NCBI GenBank assembly: GCA_009780435.1
Contig: WRAB01000003.1
Coordinates: 1 to 64,000 of the forward strand
DNA length: 64,000 nt
DNA from: Oscillospiraceae bacterium
Lineage (GTDB): Bacteria > Bacillota > Clostridia > Oscillospirales > Oscillospiraceae
Reading direction: 5' to 3'
Position 1 is the first letter of the stretch. Every line of letters starts with the position of its first letter. A model generated the notes under the pieces. That model ran no database searches, had not been told where the DNA came from, and saw only the letters and a program-made list of their open reading frames with translations. Both the position numbers and the translations under genes were made by a program. Of this stretch, positions 61,601 to 64,000 are shown one piece after another.

Positions 61601-62491
61601 ATGAAAACCCCAGTATTTACCGGTTCATCCGTAGCAATTTGTACACCCTTCAAAGACGGCGGCATCAACTATCCCAAACTAGCCCAGTTGATCGACTGGC
61701 AGATTGAAAACGGCACTTCCGCCATCACCATCTGCGGCACCACGGGCGAGGCCTCTACGCTCACCTTAGAAGAACACATCGAGGCGGTGGATTTCTGCGT
61801 CCGCCATGTGGCGGGCCGGGTCAAGGTCATCGCCGCCAGCAGTTCCAACGATACCCAGGCCGCCCTGTTACTCAGCGAAAAAGCGGAGCAATCCGGCGCA
61901 GATGCCCTGATGATCGTCACCCCCTACTACAACAGACCCACCCAGCGGGGCCTAATCGCCCACTTCGAGTACATCGCTGACCGGGTGAGCCTACCCATCG
62001 TCCTCTACAACGTCCCCGGCCGCACCGGCGTGGGCTTCACGGTGGATACATACAAGACCTTGAGCCGCCACCCGCTGATCAACGGCGTCAAAGAGGCCTG
62101 CGGCGATTTCTCCCTCCTGGGCCGCACCATTGACGCCTGCGGGAACGATCTCTACATCTGGAGCGGCAACGACGGCGATACGGTACCCATGATGTCCTTG
62201 GGCGCCCTTGGCACCATCTCCGTATCGGCCAATATTATCCCCCGGGACGTGGCCGACATGTGCCAGGCCGCCCTGGACGGCGACTTCGCCAGAGCGGCGG
62301 CGCTCCAGCTAAAGCACACTGCGCTCATCCACAACCTGTTCCTGGAAGTCAACCCCATCCCCGTCAAGACGGCCTTGAATCTCATGGGCATGGACGTGGG
62401 CGAGCTCCGGCTCCCCCTCTGCGACATGGCACCGGAAAATCTGGAGAAACTAAAAGCCGCCATGGTCGCCTCCGGCATCTCCCTGGCGTAA
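61601..62491 (+). CDS. dapA: 4-hydroxy-tetrahydrodipicolinate synthase
   Basis: A 296-residue aldolase-fold enzyme condensing pyruvate with aspartate semialdehyde. GTTGEASTL (46-54), Y136 and the Schiff-base lysine K164 (NGVKEACGD) are present, as is YYNRPTQRGL. AGGGAGG precedes the ATG. A terminator-like hairpin follows before dapB. Confidence 0.97.
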   Translation: MKTPVFTGSSVAICTPFKDGGINYPKLAQLIDWQIENGTSAITICGTTGEASTLTLEEHIEAVDFCVRHVAGRVKVIAASSSNDTQAALLLSEKAEQSGADALMIVTPYYNRPTQRGLIAHFEYIADRVSLPIVLYNVPGRTGVGFTVDTYKTLSRHPLINGVKEACGDFSLLGRTIDACGNDLYIWSGNDGDTVPMMSLGALGTISVSANIIPRDVADMCQAALDGDFARAAALQLKHTALIHNLFLEVNPIPVKTALNLMGMDVGELRLPLCDMAPENLEKLKAAMVASGISLA

Positions 62492-62496
62492 CAGCC

Positions 62497-62527
62497 AACA
62501 GGCGGCACGACTGTGCCGCCTGTTTTT
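62497..62527 (+). terminator. Terminator or attenuator between dapA and dapB
   Basis: A 12-bp stem (AACAGGCGGCAC with GTGCCGCCTGTT), GACT loop, then TTTTT. It is six bases after the dapA stop; dapB follows on the same strand 70 bases later. Confidence 0.85.
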
Positions 62528-62599
62528 GTGCGTTGGACAACCTGTTGGACGTAATCAAAAAAATTTGCTACATACAAGAAAAATAAGGAGTAGCTTTCT

Positions 62600-63358
62600 A
62601 TGTTAAAACTCGTACTCTCCGGCTGCAACGGCCGCATGGGACAAGCTGTGACCGCCATCTGCGAGGCCGATGAAAAAATCGACTTGGTGGCGGGATTTGA
62701 TCTCCACGCGGTGAAGCAAAACAGCTATCCCGTCTACGCCAATCCCATGGAGTTTTCCGGCACGGCCCAGGTGGTCGTCGATTTCTCCAATCCCGGCGCT
62801 CTGTCCGGTCTGTTGCAATACTGCACCCGGACAAAAACGCCTATAGTGCTCTGCGCTACCGGTTACAGCGCCGAGGACGAGGCGAAGATCAAAGCGGCAG
62901 CGGAGCATATCCCCGTCTTCCAATCGGGCAACATGAGCCTGGGGATCAACCTGCTCACGGATCTAGTCCGACGGGCCGCGCAAGTCCTGGGCGACGGATT
63001 CGACATCGAGATCGTCGAGCGACACCACAGCCAGAAGATCGACGCCCCCAGCGGCACCGCCTTCATGCTGGCAGACGCCGCCCGATCCGCCCTCCCCTAC
63101 GATCCAACGTATACATATGAGCGCCAGAGCGTCCGAACACCCCGGGACAAGCGAGAGATCGGTATCTCCGCCGTCCGGGGCGGCACCATCGTGGGCGAAC
63201 ACGACGTGCTCTTCGCGGGGTTAGACGAAGTGATTGAGATCCGCCACACGGCTTACTCCCGTAACGTCTTCGCCAGCGGCGCCGTGACGGCGGCAAAGTT
63301 CCTGGCCACGGTCAGCACACCAGGGCTGTATTCAATGAATCATATTATTTGGAAGTAG
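62600..63358 (+). CDS. dapB: 4-hydroxy-tetrahydrodipicolinate reductase
   Basis: A 252-residue NAD(P)H enzyme, second step of the lysine branch. The cofactor motif GCNGRMGQ is at residues 8-15, the catalytic block EIVERHHSQKIDAPSGTA is intact, and GGTIVGEHDVLFAG is typical. AAGGAG precedes the ATG. It may depend on read-through of the hairpin after dapA or on a weak internal promoter. Confidence 0.97.
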   Translation: MLKLVLSGCNGRMGQAVTAICEADEKIDLVAGFDLHAVKQNSYPVYANPMEFSGTAQVVVDFSNPGALSGLLQYCTRTKTPIVLCATGYSAEDEAKIKAAAEHIPVFQSGNMSLGINLLTDLVRRAAQVLGDGFDIEIVERHHSQKIDAPSGTAFMLADAARSALPYDPTYTYERQSVRTPRDKREIGISAVRGGTIVGEHDVLFAGLDEVIEIRHTAYSRNVFASGAVTAAKFLATVSTPGLYSMNHIIWK

Positions 63359-63408
63359 AGGGCAGGGTTCCTGGGGATCCTGCAAATGTAGAACCGTCCG
63401 GTGTAAAG

Positions 63409-63429
63409 CGGGCGCACATTGTGCGCCCG
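63409..63429. repeat. Palindromic repeat, family A copy 2
   Basis: Arms CGGGCGCAC and GTGCGCCCG around ATT. On the reverse strand it reads ATACAAC, palindrome, TTTACAC, matching the copy at 3467-3489 including its flanks. Confidence 0.75.
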
Positions 63430-63453
63430 TGTTGTATGAGGGGGGGGGTTACA

Positions 63454-63488
63454 AAACGAGCAGGGGCAATATTCGCCCCTGCTCGTTT
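63454..63488. terminator. Bidirectional terminator between dapB and the coiled-coil gene
   Basis: A 14-bp stem (AAACGAGCAGGGGC with GCCCCTGCTCGTTT) and a seven-base loop, with A and T tracts at the ends. Confidence 0.75.
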
Positions 63489-63504
63489 GCGTTCAACAGA
63501 TTTG

Positions 63505-63966
63505 TTAATCCTCTTTGATGTCCTCAACGACGTCCTCGACCACATCTTCCGCCTTCTCTACCATGTCTTCGGCGACGGCTTTTGCTTGCTCGACGATATC
63601 TTCGACGGTTTCTTTGACCTCTTCCACCGTCTCTTCGCAGCTGTCCGTCAGTTCACATTTCAGGGCGGCCACTTCTTTCTCTTTTTGCGCCACTTTCTCT
63701 AGCGCCAGGCCGATCTCCGAAATGGCCTGGGCCATTTCTGGGGCGGGGGCGTCTTTGTACTTCTCATGATACAGTTTCCCGACCTCGGCATAGGTCTTGC
63801 GCAAGGTGTCTTTCTCCATGGCAATTTCCGTCTTCAGCTTCGTGATTTTTCCTGCGATTTTGGCTTTGTCGCCGGCTACCTTGGCAAATTCTACGGACTT
63901 GTCGGCCACTCTTCCCGCTGTGGCCAGTGCTTTTTCCTTGAATCTTTCAAAATCGAAGTTTACCAT
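63505..63966 (-). CDS. Small acidic coiled-coil protein, unknown function
   Basis: A 153-residue soluble protein, almost entirely helical. Residues 1-75 are amphipathic with alternating Lys/Glu (KAKIAGKITKLKTEIAMEKD, YAEVGKLYHEKYKD). Residues 105-153 are a Val/Glu/Asp-rich low-complexity run (repeated VEDxVE). A single CEL/DSCEE pair of cysteines is present. Similar short coiled-coil proteins are common in gut clostridia, some ending in a zinc ribbon, which is absent here. AAGGAGG precedes the ATG. Confidence 0.7.
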   Translation of the reverse strand: MVNFDFERFKEKALATAGRVADKSVEFAKVAGDKAKIAGKITKLKTEIAMEKDTLRKTYAEVGKLYHEKYKDAPAPEMAQAISEIGLALEKVAQKEKEVAALKCELTDSCEETVEEVKETVEDIVEQAKAVAEDMVEKAEDVVEDVVEDIKED

Positions 63967-64000
63967 TGTATTTTCCTCCTTAAAAATGAAATATATATGT

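Overview
The window reads as chromosome of a spore-forming or formerly spore-forming anaerobic clostridium, most likely of the Oscillospirales. Support for this comes from Spo0A, strong AGGAGG-type ribosome binding sites, Clostridia-type families (DUF4830, DUF1294, DUF3343/YedF, GlmL), SLH-anchored surface proteins and an archaeal-type aspartate-semialdehyde dehydrogenase beside dapA and dapB. It is moderately GC-rich and densely coded. Almost everything from 8.2 to 57.2 kb lies on the minus strand; the two ends carry plus-strand genes. I call 60 protein genes. I found no rRNA, tRNA, CRISPR array, intact insertion sequence or prophage.

Layout. 1-8.2 kb: a partial leucine-rich-repeat/SLH surface protein, an ABC-F ATPase, a DUF3795 protein, a CAP-domain/SLH surface protein, and a GlmL-like gene paired with a P-loop protein. 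8.2-16.5 kb: DUF1294 gene, the rpmG-secE-nusG-rplK-rplA cluster (rplJ-rplL do not follow), a GntR-controlled ABC exporter, a second ABC-2 exporter, the selenium-linked yedF-DUF3343 pair, a PNPOx-like gene and rpsU. 16.6-23.6 kb: rdgB, yhbY, a nadD-yqeK fusion, an LCP ligase, rsfS and leuS, with ftsY upstream. 23.6-38.9 kb: smc, rnc, plsX, trmFO, topA, dprA and manA. An AT-rich restriction-modification pair is wedged between rnc and smc. 39-45.4 kb: a sugar ABC importer whose binding protein is an internal tandem duplication, an rRNA/tRNA methyltransferase and a PfkB kinase. 45.4-53.7 kb: greA-lysS and a cell-division operon (PucR-like regulator, ftsE, ftsX, an EnvC/PcsB-like M23 protein, a CtpA-type protease and an unknown 281-residue protein). 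54-64 kb: an orphan MsmK-type ATPase, a MATE transporter, DUF1801 and DUF4830 genes, spo0A, queA, asd-dapA-dapB and a coiled-coil protein.

How the genes work together. The main functional blocks are translation (ribosomal proteins, leuS, lysS, rsfS, yhbY, RNA methylases), chromosome and division machinery (smc, ftsY, topA, dprA, ftsEX-M23-ctpA), envelope (LCP, SLH proteins, plsX, MATE) and lysine/peptidoglycan precursor synthesis (asd-dapA-dapB).

The most unusual items are the double-domain sugar-binding lipoprotein (858-bp internal duplication), the restriction-modification insertion that separates rnc from smc, several families of short palindromic intergenic repeats with matching copies elsewhere in the window, a GntR regulator that appears to start at CTG, and the unknown gene closing the ftsEX operon. 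All identities are from reading the sequence; no database search was run.
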